Source: Gluconacetobacter sacchari (GTDB lineage Bacteria; Pseudomonadota; Alphaproteobacteria; Acetobacterales; Acetobacteraceae). From it: 64,000 bases of DNA. The stretch is taken from the NCBI RefSeq assembly GCF_014174255.1, contig NZ_JABEQJ010000005.1:115459-179458 (forward strand), written 5' to 3'. Under the pieces are notes generated by a model that ran no database searches, was not told where the DNA came from, and saw nothing but the letters and a program-made list of their open reading frames with translations. Of the stretch, positions 32,375 to 42,011 are shown one piece after another; positions within the stretch are counted from its first letter, which is position 1; every line of letters begins with the position of its first letter. The position numbers were made by a program, and so were the translations under genes.

Positions 32375-32992
32375 GTGGATCAGTCAGATCTGCCCAGCGC
32401 ACCGACGGTCAACAAGCGCAAGATGGCCAGCCTGCTGCGCATATCGCTGCCGACGCTTACTAACTGGCTGGACCGGTGGCCGGAATTTCCGGTTGCGGCC
32501 GGCGGCCGAAACGGCGTCGCTTACGCGTTCGATCCTGCTGCTGTCTTCGCGTTCCTGTCGGAGCGCAAACGAGAAGAAGCCGAACACGATGCAAGTCGCG
32601 ACGAAGAGCTGATGAAGCTCCAGTTGTCGTTCGACGCACTGTGGCCTGCTGCTGACCCTGATCCCGCGCCATCCTCGCGGATCCCCGTCAAGGAACAGAT
32701 CGACCTGGCGCGCCTGCGCGACCTGCAAATGAAGCAGGCTGAACGGGCAGGAAAGCTGGTGAACGCCGAAGAGGTCATGGACCTGTTCGTCGGCGCCATG
32801 TCACGCCTCTCGCGCGATATGGGGACATTCTTACGCCAACTGGGCCGCGATCAGGGCTGGCCGGACGCCATGGTCCGCCAAGCCGAAACACGATTTGCCG
32901 AAATGCAGCGCCAGGCAGTCGCCGGCGCGCTGAAATCATTGGAGCCAGATCCCGCTGATGACGGAGGTGCCCAGCTTCGCCTCGCTGACTGA
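32375..32992 (+). CDS. terminase small subunit, Nu1 type
   Basis: 205 residues from GTG 32375, chosen because GGAGG stands five bases upstream. The N-terminal winged HTH (VNKRKMASLLRISLPTLTNWLDRWPEFPV) is the lambda Nu1 DNA-recognition domain; the C-terminal helices contact the large subunit. Recognises the packaging site. The 3' end overlaps the large-subunit gene by 35 bases. Confidence 0.88.
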   Translation: MDQSDLPSAPTVNKRKMASLLRISLPTLTNWLDRWPEFPVAAGGRNGVAYAFDPAAVFAFLSERKREEAEHDASRDEELMKLQLSFDALWPAADPDPAPSSRIPVKEQIDLARLRDLQMKQAERAGKLVNAEEVMDLFVGAMSRLSRDMGTFLRQLGRDQGWPDAMVRQAETRFAEMQRQAVAGALKSLEPDPADDGGAQLRLAD

Positions 32993-35072
32993 GGTTCAGT
33001 TCGCTGACCCGCGCGCGATCGTCGCGCGCGCCCTGCGGGAGTTCCTGCCCGCCGAGCGGATCGATGTCGCCGATTATGCTGCGGCGGAACGTTATCTGAA
33101 CAATCGCGGGGGCGGCTTCGTCGGGAAATGGAGTCACGACGAGGCGCCCTATCTGATCGGACCGATGCAGTCCCTGACGAGCCGGATGCATCTGACAACT
33201 GCCATTGTCGGTCCAGGACGGTCGGGAAAAACCACTGTGGGGCAGAACTGGATGCTCCAGTCCGTCGGCAACGATCCGGCGGATATGCTGGTTTATGGCG
33301 CGACCGAAGGCATGATCGAGGCTTACGTCAAAGCCGAAGTCGAGCCGATGATTGATCTGCATGCCGTTCTTGCGCAGGCGTTGGGTAAGAAACCCAAAGA
33401 TCGCTCCATGGCGTTCAAGAATTTTCGGTCGATGTGGGTGCAATTTCTGGTCGCAACATACAATAACCTGATCAATAAATCTGCCGGACGGATCATTATT
33501 ACGGAACTGGACGCCTGCGACAGTAAAGACGGCGACCCGTTCAAGCTTGCCGACCTGCGGCGCCAGACATTCGGCTACGAATCCATGGTGTTGGCCGAAA
33601 GTCATCCGGACCAGGCCGATGGGCTGGCTCCGGAGAAATGGACGTCCGGGATCATGCGGCTTTACGCCGATAGCGACCGGCGCATCTGGTATTGGCCTTG
33701 CCCGTACTGCAACGGCTTCTCGTCCCCGAACCCGACCGGTGCGCGGGTCATGACACTGGACTGGCCCGACGACGCGCCACTAGACGAAATCCGTGACGCG
33801 GCCCGGATGACGTGCCCCTGCTGCGGGGTGCTGATCGAGGACAAATGGCGACGCGCCATGAATCGCGACGGGGTATGGGTCGGCCTGGGCCAGACGATCA
33901 GCGTCGAGGGCGACGTAACGGGTGAACTGATCCCGACCGATACGGCCGGGTTCTGGATCACGGGCATGATGTCGCCCTTCGTGATCGGCGGCATTGGCGG
34001 CCTGGCGCGCGCCATGGCGGAAGCCCGAAGGGCTGTCGAGCGCGGAGACGAAGACGCCGAACAGAACCTCAAGGACGTCACCGTCAAGCGGTGGGGTCTG
34101 CCCTTTGATCCCCCCTCGGCGGCTGCCCAATTGGACAGCACCGTCCTGGCCGACCGCGCGGAAAGCGACCTGATGCTGGGCATCGTGCCGCATGGCACCA
34201 GGTTCCTCACGGAATCTGTCGATGTCCAGGCCGGGCGCTTCGAACGGCTGACGCGCGCCTGGGGAGCAGAAGGCGAAAGTTGGATCATCGACTATCAGAT
34301 CATCGTGGCGGATCCGGCGACTTCGGCGCGTGATTGGGACGAGATGATCGATGAGGCCTTATCGCGCCAATATCCGCTGGCCGATGACCCCACGCGCGGC
34401 ATGCGCGTCATGGCCCTGGGCTATGACAGCGGCGGTGAGCCGGGTGTCACTCTCCAGGCATATGAGGCATGGCGCAGGGCGAAACGTCGGAACGTCGCGC
34501 GGAAATATGGTGTGATCGGCGGCCGGGAAGCATGGAGCCTTCTGCCTCTCAAGGGGACAGGGAGGCTGGATGCGCCATCAATCACGATCTCCTATCCGGA
34601 CAGCCAGCGGAAGGACCGGATGGCGGGCGCACGGGGCGAAATTCCGCTGGGTGTGTTCAATTCCAACCGCTTGAAAGATGATCTTCATGCGTCCCTTTTG
34701 AGCATCGATCCGGGCTCGCCCATCATCCATTTCCCCGCAGCGCTGCGGGCCTCGGCTCCTCCGCATCCGTTTTTTGAACAGATCGTTGCGGAAAATCGAG
34801 GTCGCGACGGGAAATGGGCGAAGAAAACGGCTTCGTCTCGAAATGAGGTCCTGGACATGCTCACAATGACGACCGTCATGGCCAGAATCATGGGGTTGAA
34901 CCGCATCGAATGGGACCGACCGCCTGCCTGGGCCGCACGGTGGGACACGAATTCCATGGTGAAGCCGATAGTCGTCAATCCGGTCAAGTCGCCGGGGGCG
35001 CCTCTGGTGGCCGAGGTGCCAGCACGTGCCCCCCGCCCCTCTACGGCCGGCCGCAGCCGGTGGGCCACATAG
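32958..35072 (+). CDS. terminase large subunit, lambda gpA type
   Basis: 704 residues. Walker A TAIVGPGRSGKTTVGQNW, Walker B region RIIITELDACD, a zinc-like segment YWPCPYCNG...CPCCG, and the C-terminal endonuclease. ATP-driven packaging motor plus cos nuclease, acting at the portal vertex. Family length and motifs fit gpA. Confidence 0.95.
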   Translation: MTEVPSFASLTEVQFADPRAIVARALREFLPAERIDVADYAAAERYLNNRGGGFVGKWSHDEAPYLIGPMQSLTSRMHLTTAIVGPGRSGKTTVGQNWMLQSVGNDPADMLVYGATEGMIEAYVKAEVEPMIDLHAVLAQALGKKPKDRSMAFKNFRSMWVQFLVATYNNLINKSAGRIIITELDACDSKDGDPFKLADLRRQTFGYESMVLAESHPDQADGLAPEKWTSGIMRLYADSDRRIWYWPCPYCNGFSSPNPTGARVMTLDWPDDAPLDEIRDAARMTCPCCGVLIEDKWRRAMNRDGVWVGLGQTISVEGDVTGELIPTDTAGFWITGMMSPFVIGGIGGLARAMAEARRAVERGDEDAEQNLKDVTVKRWGLPFDPPSAAAQLDSTVLADRAESDLMLGIVPHGTRFLTESVDVQAGRFERLTRAWGAEGESWIIDYQIIVADPATSARDWDEMIDEALSRQYPLADDPTRGMRVMALGYDSGGEPGVTLQAYEAWRRAKRRNVARKYGVIGGREAWSLLPLKGTGRLDAPSITISYPDSQRKDRMAGARGEIPLGVFNSNRLKDDLHASLLSIDPGSPIIHFPAALRASAPPHPFFEQIVAENRGRDGKWAKKTASSRNEVLDMLTMTTVMARIMGLNRIEWDRPPAWAARWDTNSMVKPIVVNPVKSPGAPLVAEVPARAPRPSTAGRSRWAT

Positions 35073-35093
35073 CGGAAAAAGGGGCCACATCCA

Positions 35094-35846
35094 ATGGCGC
35101 TGGACCTGCGAGTATCTTTGGACAAAGGAAGTCTTCAGAAGGATCTGGCCAAGTTATCACAAGGCGAGATTCGGACAGCCACCGCATTTGCCATGAACAT
35201 GCTTGCCGCCAACGGGAAAGCAGCGGTCGTGGACCGGATGAAGGAGGCGTTCGATCGACCAAATAACTTCACGCTAAATGGCTTTTTCGTTCGGCCGGCA
35301 ACGTCGGAGACTCTCACGGCCTGGGTTGCCAGCAAGGATTTCGCGCCCAACGGGAGGCCCGCGATCAAATATCTCGGCCCCCAGATCCACGGTGGCGCGC
35401 GCGACATGAAACGGTCTGAAAAGGCTCTTTCTCGAATTTCCGGAGGCCAATACTGGCTGCCGGGCCCAGGTGCCCCCCTCGATCAACACGGCAACATCCG
35501 CCCGGGCGAGATGACGCGCATTTTGTCGAGGCTCGGCCTCATGAACGATGCATCATCGAACATGACTGATAAGACGGCTCGGCGGCTGGGCCGCCAGGGC
35601 AAGGTCGCGAAGGGGCAGCGCAGCGAATATTTCGTGGGCCGCGAGCGCGGGAACGGGCGTCCGAAAGGAATCTACAAGCTTGTCGGGCCGGGGAAGGTTT
35701 CGGCGGTACTGATCTTCACCCCGCGCGCACCCACTTACCGTGTCCGCCTACCGGTCGAACAGATCGTCCAGCAGGCGTTCAATGCGCGACAGGACCGGGT
35801 CGTAGCAGCGGCGCTCCGTCGGGTGCTGCGCCAGAGAGGACTTTGA
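35094..35846 (+). CDS. hypothetical virion-assembly protein (tail-Z-like)
   Basis: 250 residues. Basic, mixed alpha/beta: TATAFAMNMLAANGKAAVVDRMKEAFDRP, SEYFVGRERGNGRPKGIYKLVG and IFTPRAPTYRVRLPVEQIVQQAFNAR. The C-terminal pattern resembles minor tail/connector proteins of the Z/gp10 sort. Position between terminase and gpW is unusual for Z. Tentative. Confidence 0.55.
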   Translation: MALDLRVSLDKGSLQKDLAKLSQGEIRTATAFAMNMLAANGKAAVVDRMKEAFDRPNNFTLNGFFVRPATSETLTAWVASKDFAPNGRPAIKYLGPQIHGGARDMKRSEKALSRISGGQYWLPGPGAPLDQHGNIRPGEMTRILSRLGLMNDASSNMTDKTARRLGRQGKVAKGQRSEYFVGRERGNGRPKGIYKLVGPGKVSAVLIFTPRAPTYRVRLPVEQIVQQAFNARQDRVVAAALRRVLRQRGL

Positions 35847-36118
35847 TGGCCAAATCCGTTTTCCCCGTCCCTCGTGGCCCGTGGGCGGGCATGACGGAAG
35901 CCCAGGTGACCGCCGCGCGCAATGGCGCGCAGCAGGCCTTGATCCAGCTGATGAGCGGCAAGCGCCCCCAGTCGGTGAATTATGCGCAAGGCGACGGCAG
36001 CCGAGGCGTCAGCTTCGCGGCCGCCACCCAGGCGGAGTTGCGGCAGAATATTCGTGAATTCAACATTCTCCTCGGCGTTGCGGCCCCGAGGCGAGCGATG
36101 AGGCCATATTTCCGATGA
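35846..36118 (+). CDS. head-tail joining protein, gpW type
   Basis: 90 residues. MTEAQVTAARNGAQQALIQLMSGKRPQSVNYAQGDGSRGVSFAAAT is the gpW fold signature (helix, beta hairpin, helix). Binds the portal after packaging. ATG overlaps the previous stop, and its end overlaps the portal ATG. Confidence 0.82.
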   Translation: MAKSVFPVPRGPWAGMTEAQVTAARNGAQQALIQLMSGKRPQSVNYAQGDGSRGVSFAAATQAELRQNIREFNILLGVAAPRRAMRPYFR

Positions 36119-37758
36119 AAAAACCCGGCTTCCTCGGTCGCATGTGGCAGGCAGTCGCTGGCGACGGCCCGATCCATGTTCCTTCGACGCTACCAGGCAA
36201 TTTCATGGGCGGCATGGGCGGCGCGTTCGCTTATGATGCGGCCAACCTGTTCGGTGAAGAAAATGCGGAATGGAACCCCCTCCTCCGCTCGCCGGACAAC
36301 GCGATCAATATCAACCGCGACCGAATGGCAGCGCGGGCGAACGATCTTTATCGCAACGACGGCTGGGCGCGCGGCGGCATTACCCGCATCAGGGATAATG
36401 TCGTCGGCGCACAGTTCCGCCTGGTCGCAACGCCCGATCATCGGGCCCTGGCGCGGCGCTATGGACCGGCCTTTGACGGCGAGTGGGCGCATGATTACCG
36501 GCGTGCCGTCGAAGCTGAATGGCGGACTTTTTCGGAAGATCCGCTTTTCCTATGCGACGCGGTCCAAAAAATGACCGTCATGCAGATCTTCGGCCTCGCC
36601 TTCCTGCATCGGCTGAAGGATGGAGATTCGGTCATCGTCATGGGGTGGGATGATGACCGGATCGACATGGGATCGAATTCTGCGACGACGGTGCGCCTCG
36701 TCCATCCCGACCGCTTATCCAACCCATATCAGCAGATGGATACGCATAAACTGCGTGGCGGCGTGGAACTGAACGATGATGGAGCGGCGATCGCCTACCA
36801 CATCCGTCGCGCGCACCAGTTCGACTATTTCGATGCTGTTGAGAGCATGATCTGGGACCGCCTGCCCCGCTATACTTCCTGGGGACGCCCTGTCTGCATC
36901 CACTCCCATGATTCGGATGACGCCGATCAGCACCGGGGGGTCAGCGCGTTCACGCCCGTCATGAACCGGTTCCGGATGCTGGGACGCTATGACCAGGCCG
37001 AGTTGCAGCAGGCTCTGATCCAGACGATCCATGGCATTTTTTTCGAAAGCCCGTATGACCCGGAGGATGCCGCCCTCATCATGGGCGGCAGCGACGAGAT
37101 GTCGCCCTACCAGGCAGAAAGGGCGCGGTTCCACCGAGAAAATCCGATCTCGATCGGAGGCGTTCGCGTTCCATCCCTCGCCCCTGGTGAGAAAATCGGG
37201 ACGGTCTCGGCAACTCGCCCCTATAGCGGCTTCCAGGACTTCCAGCATGCCTTCCTGCGCAACTTCAGCGCAGCCATGGGGGTGTCGGCAGAGCAGATGA
37301 GCATGGATTACAGTCAGACGAATTACAGTTCGTCGCGCTCGTCCATGCTGGAAACGTGGAAAACGATGCTGCGCCGGCGCCGCGATTTCTCAATCGATAC
37401 GGCCACACCGGTCTATGTGGCGCAACTGGAAGAACAGTTCGACCGTAAGCGTGTGCCACTGCCTCGCAATGCCCCGACTTTTCTGGAAGCGCGCGCGGCC
37501 TATGCCCGCTGCAACTGGATCGGCCCCGGCCGAGGCTGGGTCGATCCGGTGGCGGAGCGCCAGGGCGCCGTCCTCGGCCTCGATGCCGGCTTCGGCACGC
37601 TGGAACGCGAGTGTGCCGAACAGGGGCTGGACTATGAGGAGGTCCTGGATCAGCGCCAGATCGAACGGCGCATGATGACGGAACGCGAACTGCCCTTCCC
37701 GGAATGGGCGGTCGGTGTCCCGGCCAATGACGCAACCAAGAAGCCGGATGCACAATGA
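36115..37758 (+). CDS. portal protein, lambda gpB family
   Basis: 547 residues. ARANDLYRNDGWARGGITRIRDNVVGAQFRL, DGDSVIVMGW, and FQDFQHAFLRNFSAAMGVSAEQMSMDYSQTNYSSSR, all conserved in lambda-type portals. Forms the dodecameric packaging vertex. ATGA overlap with the protease gene. Confidence 0.95.
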   Translation: MKKPGFLGRMWQAVAGDGPIHVPSTLPGNFMGGMGGAFAYDAANLFGEENAEWNPLLRSPDNAININRDRMAARANDLYRNDGWARGGITRIRDNVVGAQFRLVATPDHRALARRYGPAFDGEWAHDYRRAVEAEWRTFSEDPLFLCDAVQKMTVMQIFGLAFLHRLKDGDSVIVMGWDDDRIDMGSNSATTVRLVHPDRLSNPYQQMDTHKLRGGVELNDDGAAIAYHIRRAHQFDYFDAVESMIWDRLPRYTSWGRPVCIHSHDSDDADQHRGVSAFTPVMNRFRMLGRYDQAELQQALIQTIHGIFFESPYDPEDAALIMGGSDEMSPYQAERARFHRENPISIGGVRVPSLAPGEKIGTVSATRPYSGFQDFQHAFLRNFSAAMGVSAEQMSMDYSQTNYSSSRSSMLETWKTMLRRRRDFSIDTATPVYVAQLEEQFDRKRVPLPRNAPTFLEARAAYARCNWIGPGRGWVDPVAERQGAVLGLDAGFGTLERECAEQGLDYEEVLDQRQIERRMMTERELPFPEWAVGVPANDATKKPDAQ

Positions 37759-38612
37759 GCCGCTTTCCATTCCTCGCCCAGCGCCTGTTCAACGTGCCGA
37801 TTGCGATCCACCCGCAGAAAGCGGAGGTCGTGGTCTGTGCGCTGGCCGACCGGCTCGGTGTCACCCACCTGTTTCACGGCGGCAAGACGATCGCCCTCGA
37901 TGCGTCGGGTCTGTCCGATGAAGGCCCGGCGCCCGATACCGGCTATGATGTCGTCGGCGGGGTCGCTGTCATTCCCGTGGTCGGCACGCTGGTCCAGAAG
38001 CTGGGCAGCCTCCGGCCCTATTCGGGCATGACCGGGTATGACGGGGTCCGGATCAATTTCATGACTGCGTTGCTCGACGCGGATGTGAAGGCGATTGTCC
38101 TGGATATCGATAGCCCCGGCGGTGAGGTCGCCGGCTGTTTCGACCTGGTCGACCTGATTTATGCCAATCGCGGCAGAAAGCCGATCTGGGCGATCCTGAA
38201 CGAGAACGCATTCAGCGCGGCGTATGCCTTGGCGTCGGCCGCCGACAGGATCACGGTACCGCGCACCGGCGGCACCGGGTCGGTTGGTGTCATCTGCATG
38301 CACACGGACCTGTCGCGCGCCCTCGACAAGCAGGGGGTGGTCGTGACGCTGATCCGCTATGGCGCCCGCAAAGCCGAGGGTTCGGAACTGGAACCTTTGT
38401 CTGACGGCGCCAGAGCCAGAATGCAGGCGGATATCGATCAGATGGGCGGTCTGTTCTGCGATACGGTCGCGCGCAATCGCGACATCAAATCCACCCTTGT
38501 CCGGTCATACGAGGGCGGAACCTTCTTGGGCGCGGCGGGAGTACAGGCCGGATTGGCCGACGCCGTGCGCGCGCCGAGCGACGCATTCGCCGAGCTGCTG
38601 TCGTCGCTCTGA
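37755..38612 (+). CDS. S49 capsid maturation protease, gpC type
   Basis: 285 residues. GGVAVIPVVGTLVQKLGSL, VLDIDSPGGEVAGCFDL and the catalytic Ser in NENAFSAAYALASAAD, followed by GTGSVGVICMH. SppA/ClpP-like fold. In lambda the same gene also encodes the scaffold by internal start; here the scaffold seems to be the next separate gene. Confidence 0.92.
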   Translation: MSRFPFLAQRLFNVPIAIHPQKAEVVVCALADRLGVTHLFHGGKTIALDASGLSDEGPAPDTGYDVVGGVAVIPVVGTLVQKLGSLRPYSGMTGYDGVRINFMTALLDADVKAIVLDIDSPGGEVAGCFDLVDLIYANRGRKPIWAILNENAFSAAYALASAADRITVPRTGGTGSVGVICMHTDLSRALDKQGVVVTLIRYGARKAEGSELEPLSDGARARMQADIDQMGGLFCDTVARNRDIKSTLVRSYEGGTFLGAAGVQAGLADAVRAPSDAFAELLSSL

Positions 38613-38642
38613 TCAATCAGACAACTGAAAGGGAACAGGCCA

Positions 38643-39329
38643 ATGGCAAATCGTGCCAATGGGGCGCTGTCGTTCGCCCATCTGCTGGGCTCCACCACCC
38701 TGTCGCGCGGGCGCCGCGCGGAGGAGGACGACAATCGCGTCGATACCGACGAGGACGACGGCCGCGACGGCGCGGACGCCGAAGACGACGACAGCCATCC
38801 GGCAGGCCGCCGCGCACGCGGTGCCGACGATGACAGCGGCGACGATGACGACGATCGCCCGGCGGGGCGACGGGCCCGGCGCGCCGATAATGATGACGAC
38901 GGCGAGGCCGGCGATGGCGAGCCGGCGGGGCGCCGGGCATCGCGCCGCCGGGCGGATGACGGCGACGACGATGACGCCTCGGCCGACGACGAGACGGACG
39001 AGGACGATCCGCAGGCCTCGGCCGCCCGGTCGCGCGAGCGCGCGCGATGCGCGGCGATCTTTCGCTCCAAGGCGGCAGCCCGGCGCCCGGATCTGGCCGC
39101 GCATCTGGCATTCAACACCCGGCTGCCCCGCAACCAGGCCGTGGACCTGCTGCGCGCCAGCGCGGCGGGTGGCCGGTCTCGGTCCGGCGACACCGGCCTC
39201 TCCGCGCGCATGCGCGCCTTCGGCGATGCCCGCGTGGGAATGGACCGGGCCGCGCCTGACGAATCCGTCGGTGCGTCCCGCAGTTGGGAAGCCTCGGCGG
39301 CGCGGGCCGGCATCAAGCTGAAATCCTGA
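38643..39329 (+). CDS. acidic capsid scaffold-like protein with PAGRR repeats
   Basis: 228 residues. Between about residues 28 and 125 it is dominated by Asp/Glu runs, separated by three PAGRRA(R/S) units at roughly 25-residue spacing. The C-terminal third is globular-helical (ARCAAIFRSKAAARRPDLAAHLAF, RNQAVDLLRASAAGG). Location between protease and decoration protein supports a scaffold role. The repeated acid-basic pattern is unusual. Confidence 0.65.
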   Translation: MANRANGALSFAHLLGSTTLSRGRRAEEDDNRVDTDEDDGRDGADAEDDDSHPAGRRARGADDDSGDDDDDRPAGRRARRADNDDDGEAGDGEPAGRRASRRRADDGDDDDASADDETDEDDPQASAARSRERARCAAIFRSKAAARRPDLAAHLAFNTRLPRNQAVDLLRASAAGGRSRSGDTGLSARMRAFGDARVGMDRAAPDESVGASRSWEASAARAGIKLKS

Positions 39330-39343
39330 AGGAGATCGGGGAA

Positions 39344-39997
39344 ATGGTCAGCCCAGTCCTGAACGAACATTTTTATGACGGCGCATTTCTGGTCCGCGAG
39401 GCCAACGGATTCCTCTCGCGGGATCTGGGGGAAATCGTCAATGCCACGGAATCCGATGTGACCTTCGAAGGCGGCCTGGTGGTCAGCGCCGGTGGGACGG
39501 CCCGGGCCGATGTCGTCACCGGAGTGGAGAACACGGGCAATGGCACCGCTGGCGCAGTAACCGTCGCGAGCGGCACGGTTCCGGGCAACTATGTGGTCGC
39601 CTTCACGGCGCCGACAGCCTTCACGGTCTCCGATTTCTCCGGGAACGAGATCGGGGCCGGCACGACAGGCACCGCATTCTCGGGCGGAGGGCTGGCATTC
39701 ACCATTGCGGCGGGCACGACGGCATTCGTTGCCGGCGATGGCTTCACGATCGTCGTCGTGGCGAATGACGCGCAATACGTGCCGTATACCGGGGCGACGG
39801 CGGCGGTCGGTATCCTCTTCAACCTGACCACGGTTCCCAGCCTATCATACCGCAAGGTGACCATCGTGAAGCGCATGGCCGAGGTCAACGGTGCCGAGCT
39901 TCAGTGGGATGCTTCGGTGACGGGCGCGGCGAATGCTACCACGCTCCAGGCGCAGGCTCTCGCCAGCCTGGCGGCAGCCGGCATCGTCGCCCGATAA
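39344..39997 (+). CDS. head decoration protein, gpD type
   Basis: 217 residues from MVSPVLNEHF, with AAGGAGATCGGGGAA upstream. VLNEHFYDGAFLVREANG opening, a Thr/Gly-rich middle insert (GNGTAGAVTVASGTVPGNYVVAFT), and a C-terminal gpD-like part (YRKVTIVKRMAEVNGAELQW). Longer than lambda D because of the insert, which may be an exposed Ig-like or surface loop domain. Confidence 0.82.
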   Translation: MVSPVLNEHFYDGAFLVREANGFLSRDLGEIVNATESDVTFEGGLVVSAGGTARADVVTGVENTGNGTAGAVTVASGTVPGNYVVAFTAPTAFTVSDFSGNEIGAGTTGTAFSGGGLAFTIAAGTTAFVAGDGFTIVVVANDAQYVPYTGATAAVGILFNLTTVPSLSYRKVTIVKRMAEVNGAELQWDASVTGAANATTLQAQALASLAAAGIVAR

Positions 39998-40003
39998 TTC
40001 CCG

Positions 40004-40075
40004 GCGCAGTCGCGCCTTTCTGAACAACGACAGCATGCGTGCCTCCAGGCTTCCGGCCAGGGGGCGCGACTGCGC
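40004..40075 (+). repeat. 13-bp inverted repeat upstream of the capsid gene
   Basis: GCGCAGTCGCGCC (40004-40016) and GGCGCGACTGCGC (40063-40075) are exact inverse complements with a 46-base loop that contains a smaller GCCT/AGGC hairpin. It fills the gap between the decoration and capsid genes and would fold in the mRNA. Confidence 0.75.
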
Positions 40076-40092
40076 ACGCATGGAATCCAGAT

Positions 40093-41127
40093 ATGGTTTC
40101 GCTGAACGTCTTCAATCGTGACCCGTTCACGACGATGGAGCTGACCAGCTACGTCGACAAGGTCCCCTTCAACCCGACCGGTATCGGCGATCTCGGCCTG
40201 TTCGAGGACCTGCCGATCCGCACCTCGTTCCTGATGGTCGAGGAGCGTGACCAGAAGCTCGTGGTCATCCCCACGTCGCCGCGCGGCGCGCCGGCAACCG
40301 AACGTGACACGGAGAAGCGCAAGGCGCGCTTCTTCCAGGTCCCGCGCCTGGCGCATGGCGATACGATTTATGCAACCGAATTGCAGAACGTGCGCGCGTT
40401 CGGCACCCAGACCGAACTGATGCAGGTGCAGGACGAAGTCAGCCGGCGCCTCGTCGGCCCGACCGGCCTGACAAGCAACATGGAATATACCTGGGAACTG
40501 CACCGCCTCGGGGCGATCCAGGGCAAGCTGCTCGATGCCGACGGGACCGTGCTGTACGACTGGGCCCAGGAATTCGAGATCGAGCGGCCGGCCGAGATCG
40601 GTTTCAACCTCACCGCCGCCGACCCCGTGCTCGGCAGCCTCCGCATCCAATGCAACAAGATCGTCCGCGCGATGATGCGTGCGGCCCAGGGGGCATGGTT
40701 GCCGTCCACCCGCGTCATGGCGATGTGTGGTGACGATTTCTGGGACGCGCTGATCACGCACAAGGACGTGCTGACCACGTACTTCAACTGGGAAGCGGCG
40801 CGCGAACTCCGGAAGGGCACCGCCTTCGAAGCCATGGATTTCGGCGGCATCAGCTGGTTCAACTATCGCGGGTCGAACGACAACACGACTGTCGCGGTGC
40901 CGCCGGACAAGGTGAAGTTTTTCCCCCAGGGTGCGCCCGGAGTCTTCCAGCGCGCCCTGGCGCCGGCGGAGGCCGCCCAGTGGGTGAACACCCTCGGCAA
41001 GCCGATTTACGTCATCCCGATCTTCGATCGCGACCGCAATTTCTGGTGGCGGATGGAGACGTACTCCTACCCGCTGCACATCTGCACCCGGCCGGAAATT
41101 CTCCAGTCCGGGCGAATTGGCGCCTGA
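40093..41127 (+). CDS. major capsid protein, gpE type
   Basis: 344 residues from MVSLNVFNRDPFTTMELT. GLFEDLPIRTSFLMVEERD, HEDTI-like HGDTIYATELQNVRAFG, GFNLTAADPVLGSLRIQC, and CGDDFWDALITHKDV are gpE-family segments. HK97-fold shell protein. The start lies beyond the inverted repeat; the upstream extension to 40039 crosses the stem and is unlikely to be used. Confidence 0.94.
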   Translation: MVSLNVFNRDPFTTMELTSYVDKVPFNPTGIGDLGLFEDLPIRTSFLMVEERDQKLVVIPTSPRGAPATERDTEKRKARFFQVPRLAHGDTIYATELQNVRAFGTQTELMQVQDEVSRRLVGPTGLTSNMEYTWELHRLGAIQGKLLDADGTVLYDWAQEFEIERPAEIGFNLTAADPVLGSLRIQCNKIVRAMMRAAQGAWLPSTRVMAMCGDDFWDALITHKDVLTTYFNWEAARELRKGTAFEAMDFGGISWFNYRGSNDNTTVAVPPDKVKFFPQGAPGVFQRALAPAEAAQWVNTLGKPIYVIPIFDRDRNFWWRMETYSYPLHICTRPEILQSGRIGA

Positions 41128-41130
41128 TCC

Positions 41131-41472
41131 GTGATCGACTGGGACGGCCTGGTCATCGGGCCGTGCATGCAGGCGTTCGGGGATGACACCGTCATCTGGA
41201 CGTCTGCCGAGCCAGGGGCCCAGCCGGTCACCATTACGGCCATCTTCGACAACGGGTTTCGCGCCCTGATGGTCGAGGGCGGCGATGGCGGCATGGCCCC
41301 CGACCATATCACCGCCAGCACGCCGATCCTCGGCGTGCAGCTCAGCCAGTTCCCCGCGCCGCCCATGCAGGGCGACACGGTAACGGTCGGGGGACAGGTC
41401 TACCAGGTCAACGAGGTGCAGCCCGACGGCAAGGGCGGCGCGCATCTCCAGCTCATCGAGGTGTGTGGATGA
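41131..41472 (+). CDS. head-tail connector protein, FII-like
   Basis: 113 residues, GTG start 3 bases after the capsid stop. IDWDGLVIGPCMQAFGDDTVIWTS and GDTVTVGGQVYQVNEVQPDGKGGAHLQLIEV match the small beta proteins encoded after the capsid in lambda-type phages (FII/gifsy-2-like). Expected at the head-tail interface. Confidence 0.72.
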   Translation: MIDWDGLVIGPCMQAFGDDTVIWTSAEPGAQPVTITAIFDNGFRALMVEGGDGGMAPDHITASTPILGVQLSQFPAPPMQGDTVTVGGQVYQVNEVQPDGKGGAHLQLIEVCG

Positions 41473-41999
41473 CGCTTTATCGTGTCGAACTGCGGGAGGC
41501 TGCGGCGAAAGCGCTCGTCGATGCTGCCACGATGGCAGGGCAGCGCGTTTTCACTGCCTGCACGATGCCCAGCCGACCGGCTGACTTGCCCAACATCTAT
41601 GTGCAGTCTCCGACCGATCGGGCGGAAAGCCTCAACCGCGGACCGCCACAGTTCGTGCGGACAGGTCTGATCGTGGTGATCGCCCGCGTTTCTGCCGCCA
41701 GCGGCCCGGAGGCGGAGGTCGCTCTGGATATCCTGACCGAACAGATCGAGTTGGCGATCCTGACCAACGGGCCGCTCATGCGGATGATCACCCAGGTCAG
41801 CAGCCTCGAAACTGGCATCCGCGTCAACGCCGAAACCAGTCCGGTGATCGGGGAGGCACGGATGGATTTCACCATGGAGTGGATCGAGACCTACCCGATG
41901 CAGTCGGCAGGTGCCGCACCGGTCGCGATCGCCGGATCCATGCAGTCTGGCGGCAATTCCACCTTCGCCGGCATGAACGTCAATTCCCCTCAATCCTGA
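41469..41999 (+). CDS. tail completion/terminator-like protein
   Basis: 176 residues from MTLYRVELREA (ATGA overlap). PNIYVQSPTDRAESLNRGPPQFVRTGLIVVIARVSA and EVALDILTEQIELAI suggest the alpha/beta fold of tail-terminator proteins. Assignment is mainly by position between FII and the sheath. Confidence 0.6.
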   Translation: MTLYRVELREAAAKALVDAATMAGQRVFTACTMPSRPADLPNIYVQSPTDRAESLNRGPPQFVRTGLIVVIARVSAASGPEAEVALDILTEQIELAILTNGPLMRMITQVSSLETGIRVNAETSPVIGEARMDFTMEWIETYPMQSAGAAPVAIAGSMQSGGNSTFAGMNVNSPQS

Positions 42000-42011
42000 G
42001 GATTCCCCGAA

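Noticed and set aside
39901..41445. 514-codon minus-strand frame opposite the capsid gene
   Set aside because: The plus-strand capsid protein is certain; the reverse frame has no domain and is Arg/Gly/Val-rich.
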